A stretch of DNA of 26,649 bases from Lachnospiraceae bacterium UBA1721 (GCA_002317155.1 DCIR01000020.1:1-26649); one strand, 5' to 3'. Shown: positions 1 through 8,361, numbered from the stretch's first letter. The notes: a model not told the origin generated them from the sequence alone. Made by a program: numbers and translations.

Positions 1-11
1 TCGCAAAATAA

Positions 12-46
12 AAAGCTCCTCCTCCGGTAAACCGGGGATGAGCTTT
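12..46 (-). terminator. Rho-independent terminator of the rubrerythrin gene
   Basis: An imperfect hairpin has arms AAAGCTC...CCGGT and ACCGG...GAGCTTT. On the minus strand it is followed by a T-rich run (TTTTTATTTT). It begins about 30 bases after the rubrerythrin stop codon, so it most likely ends that transcript. Confidence 0.75.
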
Positions 47-75
47 CTATTTTACGATATGGCATGGCTTAATGC

Positions 76-663
76 TTAACCAAAGTATCTCTCGAGCATT
101 CCCTTGAGCGCTTTACCGTGTCTGGCCTCATCGCGGGCCATCTCTCTTACGGTGTCCTCGATTGCAGTGAGTCCATACTTATCACAGCAGTCTGCAAGAT
201 CAGACTTACCCTGAGTAGCACCAAATTCGCATTCAACTCTCCATGCAAGATTATCCTTTGTAGTAGCCTTCATGTTAGGCTCAAGCTCCGAACCAAGAAG
301 CTCTGCAAACTTTGCAGCATGCTCAGCCTCTTCGAAAGCAGCCTTCTCCCAATAAAGACCGATTTCAGGATATCCTTCTCTGTGAGCAATACGAGCCATG
401 CAAAGATACATACCAACCTCAGAACACTCACCCTTGAAGTTAGCCATAAGCTGATCAAAGATATACTTCTTATCTTCTTCACTGATATTTGCATTATTCT
501 TTACAGTCTTAGCATATACACCAAACTCATGCTCAACTGCAAGAGTAAGATCGCCCTCAACCTTCTTAAACTTCTCACCACTTACATGGCATACAGGACA
601 CTGCTCAGGTGCCTCATCACCTTCATGAATATAACCACATACGGGACATACATATTTTGCCAT
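76..663 (-). CDS. Rubrerythrin, reverse type (rubredoxin domain first)
   Basis: This is a non-heme diiron peroxidase of the rubrerythrin family, which reduces hydrogen peroxide (and oxygen in clostridia) in the cytoplasm of anaerobes. The 195-residue protein starts with a rubredoxin-like [Fe(SCys)4] domain (CPVC at 6-9 and CPVC at 22-25). A ferritin-like four-helix domain follows, with E79/E82, ExxH at 112-115 and ExxH at 179-182 as diiron ligand candidates. Rubredoxin at the N-terminus is the order of 'reverse' rubrerythrins of clostridia; classical ones carry it at the C-terminus. The ATG is preceded by AGGAGGT at good spacing. The gene is monocistronic, with its own terminator at 12-46. 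In Clostridium acetobutylicum, reverse rubrerythrins are under PerR control; whether that holds here is inference. Family assignment is secure. Confidence 0.95.
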   Translation of the reverse strand: MAKYVCPVCGYIHEGDEAPEQCPVCHVSGEKFKKVEGDLTLAVEHEFGVYAKTVKNNANISEEDKKYIFDQLMANFKGECSEVGMYLCMARIAHREGYPEIGLYWEKAAFEEAEHAAKFAELLGSELEPNMKATTKDNLAWRVECEFGATQGKSDLADCCDKYGLTAIEDTVREMARDEARHGKALKGMLERYFG

Positions 664-683
664 TTTATTACCTCCTTCGGCTT

Positions 684-702
684 ATTATGATTCATTATTA
701 TA
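684..702 (-). promoter_or_regulatory. Rubrerythrin -10 and overlapping 7-1-7 inverted repeat
   Basis: The minus strand carries a perfect TATAAT (702 to 697) about 35 bases upstream of the rubrerythrin ATG. I see no good -35. Overlapping it is ATTATGA-T-TCATTAT (684-698), a 7-1-7 inverted repeat with one mismatched pair. This is the geometry of Fur/PerR boxes, although the bases do not match the Bacillus PerR consensus closely. It would sit at the start site, where a repressor could act. The operator call is inference. Confidence 0.35.
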
Positions 703-778
703 CACTTAAAATGTTATTAATCTTTACTCGTAAAATCAAGAGTTTTATATAAATTTTTTAATTTTGCTATGCATTAAT

Positions 779-807
779 TTACCTCTTACCTCTATTTTTT
801 TACCTGT
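779..807 (+). promoter_or_regulatory. Three TTACCT(C/G)T repeats upstream of lytTR promoter
   Basis: TTACCTCT occurs at 779-786 and again at 786-793, and TTACCTGT at 800-807, so the copies start 7 and 14 bases apart. They end 13 bases before the -35 of the promoter for the LytTR gene at 879, which is a plausible activator position. That the LytTR protein binds here is inference. Confidence 0.3.
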
Positions 808-820
808 CACTTAAAAGCCC

Positions 821-848
821 TTTACGTTTAATTTTTTTCTTTTATAAT
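821..848 (+). promoter_or_regulatory. Sigma-A-type promoter of the LytTR-LiaF operon
   Basis: A -35 TTTACG (821-826) is followed after 16 bases by a perfect -10 TATAAT (843-848). The expected start is near 855, giving a short leader before the ATG at 879. The -35 is weak (4 of 6), which suits an activator-dependent promoter. Confidence 0.6.
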
Positions 849-878
849 GAGGTCATAACCTAGAAACGAGGAGATCAT

Positions 879-1328
879 ATGAAATTTCGAATCGAAGTGG
901 ATGAGAATATTTCAGAGAACGAGATCGTACTTCGCTGCAAGAATCTTGACGAAGACATGCTTGAGCTGCAAAGACAGCTTTCGGGAATCACCAAAGCATC
1001 CGGAGCCTTGGAGGTTTTCAACGGTGAAGCAGATTACTACCTGAAATTCTCAGAGATCATCTTCCTTGAAACAGACGGCGGACTGGTAATTGTCCACACC
1101 AAGGATCAGATCTTTCACACCAAACAAAAACTATATGAGCTCGAAGAAATGCTTCCGTTTTATTTTTTCAGGGTATCAAAATCAACGATTCTCAACACAC
1201 GAGAAATCAGATGTATCCATAAAAATATAACCGGTTCAAGCGAGATTGAATTCGCAGGCTCAATGAAAAAATCCTATGTATCACGCAACTATTACAAGCC
1301 GCTTCTTGAAAAAATGAAGCAGCAATAA
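879..1328 (+). CDS. LytTR-domain transcriptional regulator (no receiver domain)
   Basis: This 149-residue stand-alone LytTR DNA-binding protein has a short N-terminal helical region (1-45). The LytTR domain follows at about 47-146, with the family-typical FFRVSKSTILN (96-106) and YVSRNYYKPL (133-142). There is no phospho-acceptor receiver domain, so it is not a classical response regulator. It is co-directional with the LiaF-like membrane protein 45 bases downstream. This resembles LytTR Regulatory Systems such as HdrRM and BrsRM of Streptococcus mutans, in which a membrane partner restrains the regulator. The ATG follows GAGGAG. Two further LytTR genes of the same length and layout lie at 12849 and 13837. 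The domain is certain; its target genes are unknown. Confidence 0.9.
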   Translation: MKFRIEVDENISENEIVLRCKNLDEDMLELQRQLSGITKASGALEVFNGEADYYLKFSEIIFLETDGGLVIVHTKDQIFHTKQKLYELEEMLPFYFFRVSKSTILNTREIRCIHKNITGSSEIEFAGSMKKSYVSRNYYKPLLEKMKQQ

Positions 1329-1373
1329 AATAATCAATAACTTATTTTGTAAGTATTATATGAGGTAAAAACT

Positions 1374-2156
1374 ATGAACAAGCATTCAGTATTCAGAGCA
1401 AACGCAATTTTCTGGGGAGTAGCATTACTCGTTATCGGTGTAGGTGCCATCCTTTGTGCATCAGGTATCATTCCCGGAAGTCTTTATTTAATCATTATGA
1501 CTGCCCTCTTCGCAGCTATATTTATCAGAAGTCTTATAGGTTTCCACTTCGTGCCGCTCCTTATCAGTGCTGCGCACCTTGTATATCTCTACCGTGCTTA
1601 TCTTCCTTTACCCGGAGAACTTAAAGGTTGGATGCTCATTCTCGCATCTGTTGTTATCGGTGTAGGTTTTGAGCTCATCTTCGGCGGTCTAAAAAAAAGC
1701 ATCAAGAGAAGACGCAAAGAAAGATATGAAAGCATGAACCCAAACTTCGAAAAATCTATCGGAAACGACGGTTGCAACAACACAGGCAATGGAGCCGGCT
1801 CATATTCAGAAAGCGTAGTAGGCAACAATTTCCACATTGAGAACGGTTTTGGAGAGCAGACCCGTTATATTCGCGGAACTGAGTTCTGCAATGGTCATAT
1901 TGAAAATGGATTTGGTGGACTTACCGTATATTTTGACGACATCAAAATGATGAACAACCAGGCTAACTTAAGCATCGAAAACGGATTTGGCCACATCAAC
2001 CTCTACCTTCCCTCAAGCTGGTCTGTAGCTATGACTGAAGAAAACGGTATGGGTCAGATTGTCCGTCACGGTAATCCAAGCACCAATCCTGAAGCTCCTC
2101 GTCTTAATCTTCATGTTGAAAATGGTATGGGCAAAGTAGATATCTATTTCAACTAA
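1374..2156 (+). CDS. LiaF-like membrane protein with ENG(F/M)G repeats
   Basis: The 260-residue protein has four predicted membrane segments (about 11-30, 35-55, 57-76 and 86-105), a basic stop-transfer stretch (KKSIKRRRKER, 107-117), and a soluble C-terminal half. That half carries five ENG(F/M)G motifs at 156, 177, 202, 223 and 249, spaced 21, 25, 21 and 26 residues, each followed by a short hydrophobic beta-strand pattern such as LTVYF or INLYL. This suggests a repetitive beta-solenoid like the cell-wall-active-antibiotics-response domain of LiaF/VraT. LiaF inhibits a cell-envelope stress system in Bacillus. Placed behind a LytTR gene, this protein is a reasonable candidate for its membrane-bound inhibitor, but that is inference. 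The ATG follows TGAGGT, and the transcript ends at the hairpin at 2198-2230. Confidence 0.8.
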   Translation: MNKHSVFRANAIFWGVALLVIGVGAILCASGIIPGSLYLIIMTALFAAIFIRSLIGFHFVPLLISAAHLVYLYRAYLPLPGELKGWMLILASVVIGVGFELIFGGLKKSIKRRRKERYESMNPNFEKSIGNDGCNNTGNGAGSYSESVVGNNFHIENGFGEQTRYIRGTEFCNGHIENGFGGLTVYFDDIKMMNNQANLSIENGFGHINLYLPSSWSVAMTEENGMGQIVRHGNPSTNPEAPRLNLHVENGMGKVDIYFN

Positions 2157-2197
2157 TAGATTATGCTGATTCAATTCAAATGATTCACACACATTCA

Positions 2198-2230
2198 AAA
2201 GGCGCCACTTCGAAATGAAGAGGCGCCTTT
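2198..2230. terminator. Bidirectional terminator between convergent operons
   Basis: Arms AAAGGCGCC (2198-2206) and GGCGCCTTT (2222-2230) enclose a second short stem, CTTC/GAAG. T-rich tracts follow on both strands. It lies between the LiaF-like gene (plus) and the end of the moxR-DUF58-transglutaminase operon (minus), so it can serve both. Confidence 0.85.
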
Positions 2231-2263
2231 ATTACTATCGAATTTCAGTTTATCAGCATAAAT

Positions 2264-4441
2264 CTATTCACTTAATACTTTTCTATCGAATATAACTCCT
2301 ATTACATATCTAATCTTTGCTTTAAGTCTTTTTCTTCCGCGAAGCAGTTTTTTTAGTTCTTCATAATTGTCTGCTAATGCAGAAACCTTAACATCACTGC
2401 CGTTTCTGTACAACATATGCTCATATACATCGATAAACATCGTATTTTCAACTTTAAGCTCATCATATATTCGTGCAGCAAATTCAGTGAGTGTCTCACC
2501 ATCTACAGGACGCTTTCCAAGGCTGTCAAGCACCAGCATACATCTCATGCATAGTTCTATTCTTTTCTCATCCTTACTCATTTGCCTGTATTTTACCGCT
2601 CGGACAATCATTCTGATACATACCATTATCAGTCCTATCAAAACAAGCCCGGCCAATGTCGAAACAACGATAATAGTAGTTATCTGCTGCTTTCGCTTTT
2701 CTTCAGCTATACGCTTTTCTTCCTCTGCCTTCCTTTTAGCTTCATCGTAATACGGTACTTCTTCTACAATCTCTTCCTCTTCGATAACGGGTTCAGTTAC
2801 CTCCGGCTCATCAATCTGAGCCAGTTCCTCGTAATACTCAGGCTCTCGCAAAGCACTTCCCCATACTGCAATCGAACTGTATCCCGGAGTCGGATCAAAA
2901 CGAATCCATCCAACGCCCTCTATATAAGCTTCTGCCCATGAATGCGCCATGTTAGAGGTCACATCGACAGTCATAACCTTACTGCTCGGCACTCTGTAGC
3001 CCTGCACATATCTAGCAGGAATCCCCTCCGATCTGGCCATCAAGACAAAAGCAGTTGCAAAATAACTGCAATAACCTGACGAGTTAACATTAAGGAAATA
3101 GTCAAGGAAATCACCCTCGCTTCTAACCCACTTAATATCATCTACATCAAGCGTATATTCCTGTGAAGCCAGCCAGCTTTCCATCTTGCATAATTTATCG
3201 TAGTCACTCTCTGCTCCATCGATAATCTCTGCTATTTTTTCCAGAGTTTCCCCGTTTAACTCAGGCTCTTTACCGTATACATCCTTAACATATTCCCTAT
3301 AGTCCAATAAGTCCTGATACGTATATGGTCTTTGTCCGCTAGGTCTAAAATCAATGGCAGTCTCATGCCAGGTTTCTTCCGTAATATCCTTGTGGTATTT
3401 GATAATGTCTTCACCGTTTCGATTGAGAAGATAATAGCTTACAGAGTATTCCTCTCCATATCTTTTTACCTCATCAAAATAAACATTATCCCCGCTGTAC
3501 TTAGCCGCAATACTACCTCTTGTACCGATAATCATTTTTCCGGGTACAAACATATGCTCCGTCTTGATATCCTTAAGCTCAATATCAACTTTGACACAGC
3601 GGTATACTTCTCTGTAATTATACGGATATGTTTCCCTGATGGCACACATGGTTTCTATCGTATCCATCATGCGGGTATACTCTTCATCACCCTCGGAAAC
3701 GACATATTCATTCCACTCTCTGCCATCAAAATCAGCATATATTTTTCCGGTCAAATACACAGCTCCGGCATCAGGATACTCACGGGTAACCTCCATGACC
3801 AGTTTGCTGCTCTTCTTAAGACTCTTAAAAAGCGAACTGTCCTCGCCAAATCCAATCTTCGACTCACCGTAATCAACCGATGACCAGTCAAACTTAGACC
3901 AAAATACCCTGGTATTTTCAGTAAGTCTCTCATAGATAGAAACTACCCCGCTCCAATCAACCGGCCTGTTTGATATGGGAATAAAGTTAATCATCACAAA
4001 TGAAACTATCAAAAACGGAAGCAGGAAGACAACCGAACTCTCATTTTCTCTTTTCTTAAATTCTCTTATGATGTCTGCAAGCAGCACCGGGACAAGCCAT
4101 AGCAAAGCTGCAACTGTCAGTCGTTCAGGATTTATTCTTATAAACATCATTACAATTAATGCTGCTATAATTCCAACGCCCGTTGCAATCTTGGTCCACC
4201 GCGTCAGTGTAATCAGTAAACTGGCCAAAAATCCTATCAGAATAGAGCCTAAAATCACTCCGGTATATATTCCACCCACTGCAAGATTATCTGACGCAAG
4301 CTCGGCATATTTCTCCCTGGCAAGCATATTTTTAATCCAAACCAAGCATTCAGCAATTATTGCTGCCGCGATAGGTAGGGTATACATAACCCTGTATACA
4401 ATATTGACGATATCTTTTCTGCTTATCTTCCTATCACTCAT
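2264..4441 (-). CDS. Membrane transglutaminase-like protein with DUF4129 tail
   Basis: The 725-residue protein has the TgpA-like architecture. An N-terminal block of about five membrane segments (roughly 12-160) is followed by an extracytoplasmic region and a transglutaminase/protease-like core with a clear triad: C458 (SGYCSYFA), H500 (MAHSWAEAY) and D516 (RFDPTPG). Next come an acidic linker (about 534-565), a charged helix (567-587), one more membrane segment (588-612) and a cytoplasmic DUF4129-like domain. It probably cleaves or crosslinks an unknown envelope protein outside the membrane. It is the last gene of the moxR-DUF58-transglutaminase operon and overlaps the DUF58 gene by four bases (ATGA), so it is translationally coupled. 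The same trio is widely conserved in bacteria, but its substrate is not established. Confidence 0.9.
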   Translation of the reverse strand: MSDRKISRKDIVNIVYRVMYTLPIAAAIIAECLVWIKNMLAREKYAELASDNLAVGGIYTGVILGSILIGFLASLLITLTRWTKIATGVGIIAALIVMMFIRINPERLTVAALLWLVPVLLADIIREFKKRENESSVVFLLPFLIVSFVMINFIPISNRPVDWSGVVSIYERLTENTRVFWSKFDWSSVDYGESKIGFGEDSSLFKSLKKSSKLVMEVTREYPDAGAVYLTGKIYADFDGREWNEYVVSEGDEEYTRMMDTIETMCAIRETYPYNYREVYRCVKVDIELKDIKTEHMFVPGKMIIGTRGSIAAKYSGDNVYFDEVKRYGEEYSVSYYLLNRNGEDIIKYHKDITEETWHETAIDFRPSGQRPYTYQDLLDYREYVKDVYGKEPELNGETLEKIAEIIDGAESDYDKLCKMESWLASQEYTLDVDDIKWVRSEGDFLDYFLNVNSSGYCSYFATAFVLMARSEGIPARYVQGYRVPSSKVMTVDVTSNMAHSWAEAYIEGVGWIRFDPTPGYSSIAVWGSALREPEYYEELAQIDEPEVTEPVIEEEEIVEEVPYYDEAKRKAEEEKRIAEEKRKQQITTIIVVSTLAGLVLIGLIMVCIRMIVRAVKYRQMSKDEKRIELCMRCMLVLDSLGKRPVDGETLTEFAARIYDELKVENTMFIDVYEHMLYRNGSDVKVSALADNYEELKKLLRGRKRLKAKIRYVIGVIFDRKVLSE

Positions 4442-5556
4442 ACGGATTCCTCCAATGAACTATTAGGATCTGCAAGATATGCATTTACCGTCAGTCCCGA
4501 ATCTTCTAAAAATCGTAATAATTTATCGCCGTTATTATTATCTTTTCCAAGAACAACAATTGCGTTGGATTCTTCTGCCGCAATTCCGGTCTCCGACATT
4601 TTCAGCGCAGTCTCCTCAGACGTAAATCTGTCATCAAAATAAATATTTGACACGAGCTCATAAAATTTATCGAATCCACTTTCACTATTAACGGTTGAAT
4701 ATAAAAACTCACCGTTTTTCTGAAGAGCAAACAAATTAACCGGTACCCCCTGCTTTACATAGTAGAGACTGAGCGCCAGTATAAGCTCCAATATTCTGTT
4801 TTCAAGGGGAATATATTCGTATTCATCGTTAGAATATCTACAGGTATCAGGAATAATAAGAATGCCTCTTTTTTCCTCGCCCTCATCTTTTCTGACAAGA
4901 ATTTTCCCGCTTCGCGCCGAAGCCTTCCAGTTGATTCGCTTAAGGCTGTCACCCGCTATGTAATCCCTCACAATCACATCCGGTCGAGAAATATTATTCT
5001 TAGCCTCTCTTAAATATTCCGCTGCCAACAGATTAACTTTTAATGAATCGACAGATACCAAATCCGGCTTAACAAGCACTCTGAGCGGTTCAGGATTCTT
5101 AAATGAAAATCTAAAAAGACGCAGAAAATCCGTGATTATGATTCTCTTGATTCCAACCTCATACTCACCGCGATATTTACATATCAAATCGGTCTCGAGC
5201 TTAATACCGCTCTTGGGTGTAAGCTCGTACTCATAGTCATCCGTGATACCTTCGATATCCGAGAACGAGCTATAGAATTTGACACGTATACTCGTAAAAA
5301 GAACAGGCATCTCATTTTGTAAAGTTATGTAATATGGAATCTTATGATTGGCAATCGGGTTCTTGGTTCCGATCTCCTGATACACACGATATGTGAAAAA
5401 TACAAACAGAAGATACAAAAAAGAAATAACAGGGATAGATGTAAGCATGAGAAAAATACCGTAGCTTACCGGGCCGCCATACCAGCTGATTCCCACTACG
5501 GACAGAATCCATAATCCTATGAATATGATTCTGTTTCTCCACATTCCTCGCTCCAC
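4438..5556 (-). CDS. DUF58 domain protein
   Basis: The 372-residue protein has two N-terminal membrane segments (about 10-27 and 32-56), a beta-rich middle and the DUF58 signature RDYIAGDSLKRINWKASAR (197-215). A vWA-like fold follows to the C-terminus. DUF58 proteins are almost always encoded beside MoxR AAA+ ATPases and are thought to be their partners in maturation of membrane or envelope complexes. The chosen GTG start at 5556 has AGGGG seven bases upstream. An internal ATG four codons on, at 5544, is the alternative, though its GAGCGAGGA is very close. It lies 48 bases after moxR and overlaps the transglutaminase gene by ATGA. Confidence 0.88.
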   Translation of the reverse strand: MERGMWRNRIIFIGLWILSVVGISWYGGPVSYGIFLMLTSIPVISFLYLLFVFFTYRVYQEIGTKNPIANHKIPYYITLQNEMPVLFTSIRVKFYSSFSDIEGITDDYEYELTPKSGIKLETDLICKYRGEYEVGIKRIIITDFLRLFRFSFKNPEPLRVLVKPDLVSVDSLKVNLLAAEYLREAKNNISRPDVIVRDYIAGDSLKRINWKASARSGKILVRKDEGEEKRGILIIPDTCRYSNDEYEYIPLENRILELILALSLYYVKQGVPVNLFALQKNGEFLYSTVNSESGFDKFYELVSNIYFDDRFTSEETALKMSETGIAAEESNAIVVLGKDNNNGDKLLRFLEDSGLTVNAYLADPNSSLEESV

Positions 5557-5604
5557 TTAACTACCCCTGCATATAATCAAAATCAGTCACAAATGTCACA
5601 CTAT

Positions 5605-6540
5605 TTATGCTTTTTCATTGACATCCATAGGCACTTTTGCAGCAATAATAAGGCTCTTGAGAATCTTCTCAAGTCCCTCGGACTTAATCCTTGCTTCAGG
5701 TGTAAGAGTAAGTCTGTGTCTGAGAACATTGAGAGCAACCGCTTTGACATCATCAGGCTTAACAAAATCACGGCCTTCTAAAAATGCCTTTGCACGCGAA
5801 GCATCTACCAGCGCGAGAAATGCTCTGGGGCTGGCTCCATTGACAAAATGTCCGTCGTTACGGGTGCTGTCAACAATATTTCTGATATATCTGAGAACTA
5901 TGTCGCTGACAAGTACAGCTTTAACCTGTTCTCTCATTTTTATTACATCTTCGGCAGTGCATACAGGCTTAATCTGTTCATCCAGTTCACCTGATATATG
6001 CTTTTTAGCCATCAGAATCTCTGAAGCTTCATTGGGATATCCGATACTGATTCTCATTAAAAATCTATCGGTCTGAGCCTCAGGAAGGGGAAATGTTCCA
6101 ATAAATTCAGAAGGATTTTGTGTTGCGATTACCATTGAAAGTTCCGGAAGCGGCATTCTGTTACCATCCACCGTAACCTGCTTTTCAGCCATTGCCTCAA
6201 GCATACCGGCCTGTGTCTTGGGCGAAGTTCTGTTAATCTCATCCGCGAGCACAATCTGCTTCATTATCACGCCTTCATGAAATTCGAACTCTTTACTGGC
6301 CATATTATAAATTGACACGCCGAGCACATCCCCCGGAAGAGTATCAGGAGTAAACTGAATTCTTCCAAAGCTGGCATCGATACTGGTGGCAATAGTCTTG
6401 GCAAGCATTGTTTTTCCCACTCCCGGTACATCCTCGATAAGAAGGTGTCCTCCGGCAAGAAGACATACCAATGCATCGTCCACAACATTTTCTTTTCCGA
6501 CAAAATATTTATTAATCTGCTCTCTAAGCTTATTAATCAT
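5605..6540 (-). CDS. MoxR-family AAA+ ATPase
   Basis: The 311-residue protein has Walker A GVGKT (40-44, in EDVPGVGKT), Walker B IVLADEIN (96-103), sensor-1 N142 (IATQNP) and a C-terminal helical lid, the usual MoxR layout and length. It is a cytoplasmic ATP-dependent chaperone-like enzyme that acts with vWA/DUF58 proteins. It heads the operon with DUF58 and transglutaminase. AAGGGGGATGT precedes the ATG. No convincing promoter was found in the 109-base gap upstream, so it may be partly transcribed from the genes at 8335 and beyond, or from a weak GATAAT-type -10 in the gap. Confidence 0.93.
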   Translation of the reverse strand: MINKLREQINKYFVGKENVVDDALVCLLAGGHLLIEDVPGVGKTMLAKTIATSIDASFGRIQFTPDTLPGDVLGVSIYNMASKEFEFHEGVIMKQIVLADEINRTSPKTQAGMLEAMAEKQVTVDGNRMPLPELSMVIATQNPSEFIGTFPLPEAQTDRFLMRISIGYPNEASEILMAKKHISGELDEQIKPVCTAEDVIKMREQVKAVLVSDIVLRYIRNIVDSTRNDGHFVNGASPRAFLALVDASRAKAFLEGRDFVKPDDVKAVALNVLRHRLTLTPEARIKSEGLEKILKSLIIAAKVPMDVNEKA

Positions 6541-6601
6541 ACATCCCCCTTAAGCGTACTCAGACGCTACCACTACCCCATTATCAGCGCGCCAAGCCAC
6601 T

Positions 6602-6638
6602 CACAGTTGTACATGAATTGCACTTACAATGAACTGTG
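6602..6638. repeat. 7-bp inverted repeat between moxR and DUF6020 gene
   Basis: CACAGTT (6602-6608) and AACTGTG (6632-6638) are perfect inverted arms 23 bases apart, in the gap between the DUF6020 stop and moxR. There is no following T-run, so it is not a standard terminator. Role unknown. Confidence 0.35.
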
Positions 6639-6649
6639 CTTACCACTGG

Positions 6650-8335
6650 TCAATCACGCTTACTGCATCTTCCGATTATCAGTCCCCAGCAAGGAATCAG
6701 GCACAGCAAATACAGTGCATATCTAATCTGTGCTACAGGACCAAGCATATATGTCAGCCACAAAAGCAATACTGCCAAAAACAGCGGATAAAACTTCTTC
6801 TTATTTTCCTTAATAGAATATGCAGCGGCACAAATAAATACATAGAAATACAGCGCCGGAGAGAATATCCATGATATCCAGTCATACCCCTGAACAATCT
6901 TACCTGTAGCAAACTGACTATAGTAATCATAAAGCACCGCAACCTTCGGATTTTGCTCTATCGGTACACTACTCCACATAGGAATATAGGTCTCGTCGCC
7001 GTTGGTATAGACAACATATCTGGGCCACATATACCAGAAGGGATATGTAAGCTCCAAAAATGCATCCACGTATTCCTTAGGATATCTCGCGCCAAACTTC
7101 ACCCATGTCTTAATCAGACCGCCCATATTCTTTTCAAGATATTCAGCATCCATACAGCCCTTAACATTGTCGGCCTGCTGTGGAATATACTCCGTTAGCT
7201 TATCTGAATATCCAAAAATCTGCTCAATCTGATCCTTATCTTCGCTGCTCAGTTCATCATTGTGATAATTGTAAACTCTGGCTATCTGCTGTGCAGGAAC
7301 CGATAGCATCTCTGCCGTAGAAATTCCGTCTATCGTAACGGCATTGGTAATCGGATGTGCGTATATGAAAAACAGTACACCGGTAACAAGCATCATTATC
7401 GCACTTTTGAGTACCACATGAGGCTTTTTACCATCTGAAGATGCTTTGTTATCCTTGTATAAACGTACAAGAACAAACGGAATCATCAGTATCAGTGCAT
7501 ATTTTGCATTATTTCTGAAAATCATTACGACGAGCGCAAATATAACCCATAGAATGCAGTTAGACTTTCTCTTAAAGAACTCTTTGCCATCTCGCAGCAA
7601 CAGAAAATTAATTACGACAAAATCCGCAACGGCTACTGAAAAAATACTATCCTTAGTCATGGCTACTGAGAAAATCGCGCACACCGGGAACAAGCCCCAT
7701 ATAAACAGCGCAATCACATGCAGAACAGTACTTACCTTCTCACGGTGGAATACATATAAAATGTATGCATATCCCAAGGCCATAATAACCATTTGGACAA
7801 TAGTATAAGCAGCACCGGCCTTGTTAATTGAACCGGTTGATTTATATACCGAATCAATTATTCCGCCTAACATATAAGTATGCAGAATCGGATGATGCGC
7901 TGTTACCTCGCCCTGCACATACATCGAATACTGCCACAGTGCGTCATAAATAAACAGTCCGGGATATAACGCCAAAAAGGTCGGTATCCATAGGATAAGT
8001 ATCAAAACGAATGCGATAAAGTAATACAAAAGCGAAGACTTTACCACACGGTTTATCCAAGGCAGTGCATTTTCGGAAGCTTCCTTGTTCGCCACTCTAT
8101 CATCATCTGCTGCTTCCTTTTTCGCCCTTCTATCCTTCAGCATATCTGCGATAGAAAACGAAAGCGTAACAATCACAATCTGAATAAATACAGCTACTGC
8201 CAACACAAGAATTCTATCAATACCAAACCAAAGTGCTCCGTCTCTTTTGACAAAATACCCGACGCCACACAAAAGTCCCAATATAATTCCCGGCAATATA
8301 GATTTTTTAATATTTTTCTTAATATACGCAGTCAT
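6650..8335 (-). CDS. DUF6020 family polytopic membrane protein
   Basis: This 561-residue protein has about a dozen hydrophobic segments. It begins with a basic cytoplasmic N-terminus and a charged loop rich in Lys, Glu and Asp (about 67-90). A loop after the third segment contains YPGLFIYD and AHHPILHT (146-153), a His-rich motif on the predicted outer face, and a second large loop (about 335-480) lies near the C-terminus. The pattern matches the DUF6020 family of Firmicutes, whose function is unknown. The topology recalls GT-C glycosyltransferase-like envelope proteins, but that is only a resemblance. It starts 26 bases after the GH43 stop codon. No Shine-Dalgarno sequence is visible in front of the ATG, which is unusual for this window, so translation may depend on coupling to GH43. 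Confidence 0.75.
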   Translation of the reverse strand: MTAYIKKNIKKSILPGIILGLLCGVGYFVKRDGALWFGIDRILVLAVAVFIQIVIVTLSFSIADMLKDRRAKKEAADDDRVANKEASENALPWINRVVKSSLLYYFIAFVLILILWIPTFLALYPGLFIYDALWQYSMYVQGEVTAHHPILHTYMLGGIIDSVYKSTGSINKAGAAYTIVQMVIMALGYAYILYVFHREKVSTVLHVIALFIWGLFPVCAIFSVAMTKDSIFSVAVADFVVINFLLLRDGKEFFKRKSNCILWVIFALVVMIFRNNAKYALILMIPFVLVRLYKDNKASSDGKKPHVVLKSAIMMLVTGVLFFIYAHPITNAVTIDGISTAEMLSVPAQQIARVYNYHNDELSSEDKDQIEQIFGYSDKLTEYIPQQADNVKGCMDAEYLEKNMGGLIKTWVKFGARYPKEYVDAFLELTYPFWYMWPRYVVYTNGDETYIPMWSSVPIEQNPKVAVLYDYYSQFATGKIVQGYDWISWIFSPALYFYVFICAAAYSIKENKKKFYPLFLAVLLLWLTYMLGPVAQIRYALYLLCLIPCWGLIIGRCSKRD

Positions 8336-8361
8336 ACAAATACTAATTAAATCTAATATAA

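Noticed and set aside
118..690. Open frame of 190 codons on the plus strand opposite rubrerythrin
   Set aside because: It is a shadow of the rubrerythrin gene, has no ribosome binding site and encodes low-complexity, family-less protein.
3332..3883. Open frame of 183 codons antisense to the transglutaminase gene
   Set aside because: No ribosome binding site and no recognisable domain; the opposite strand holds a clear domain-rich gene.
6602..6638. Inverted repeat as a terminator for the DUF6020 gene
   Set aside because: The loop is 23 bases and no T-run follows on either strand, so I keep it only as a repeat of unknown role.
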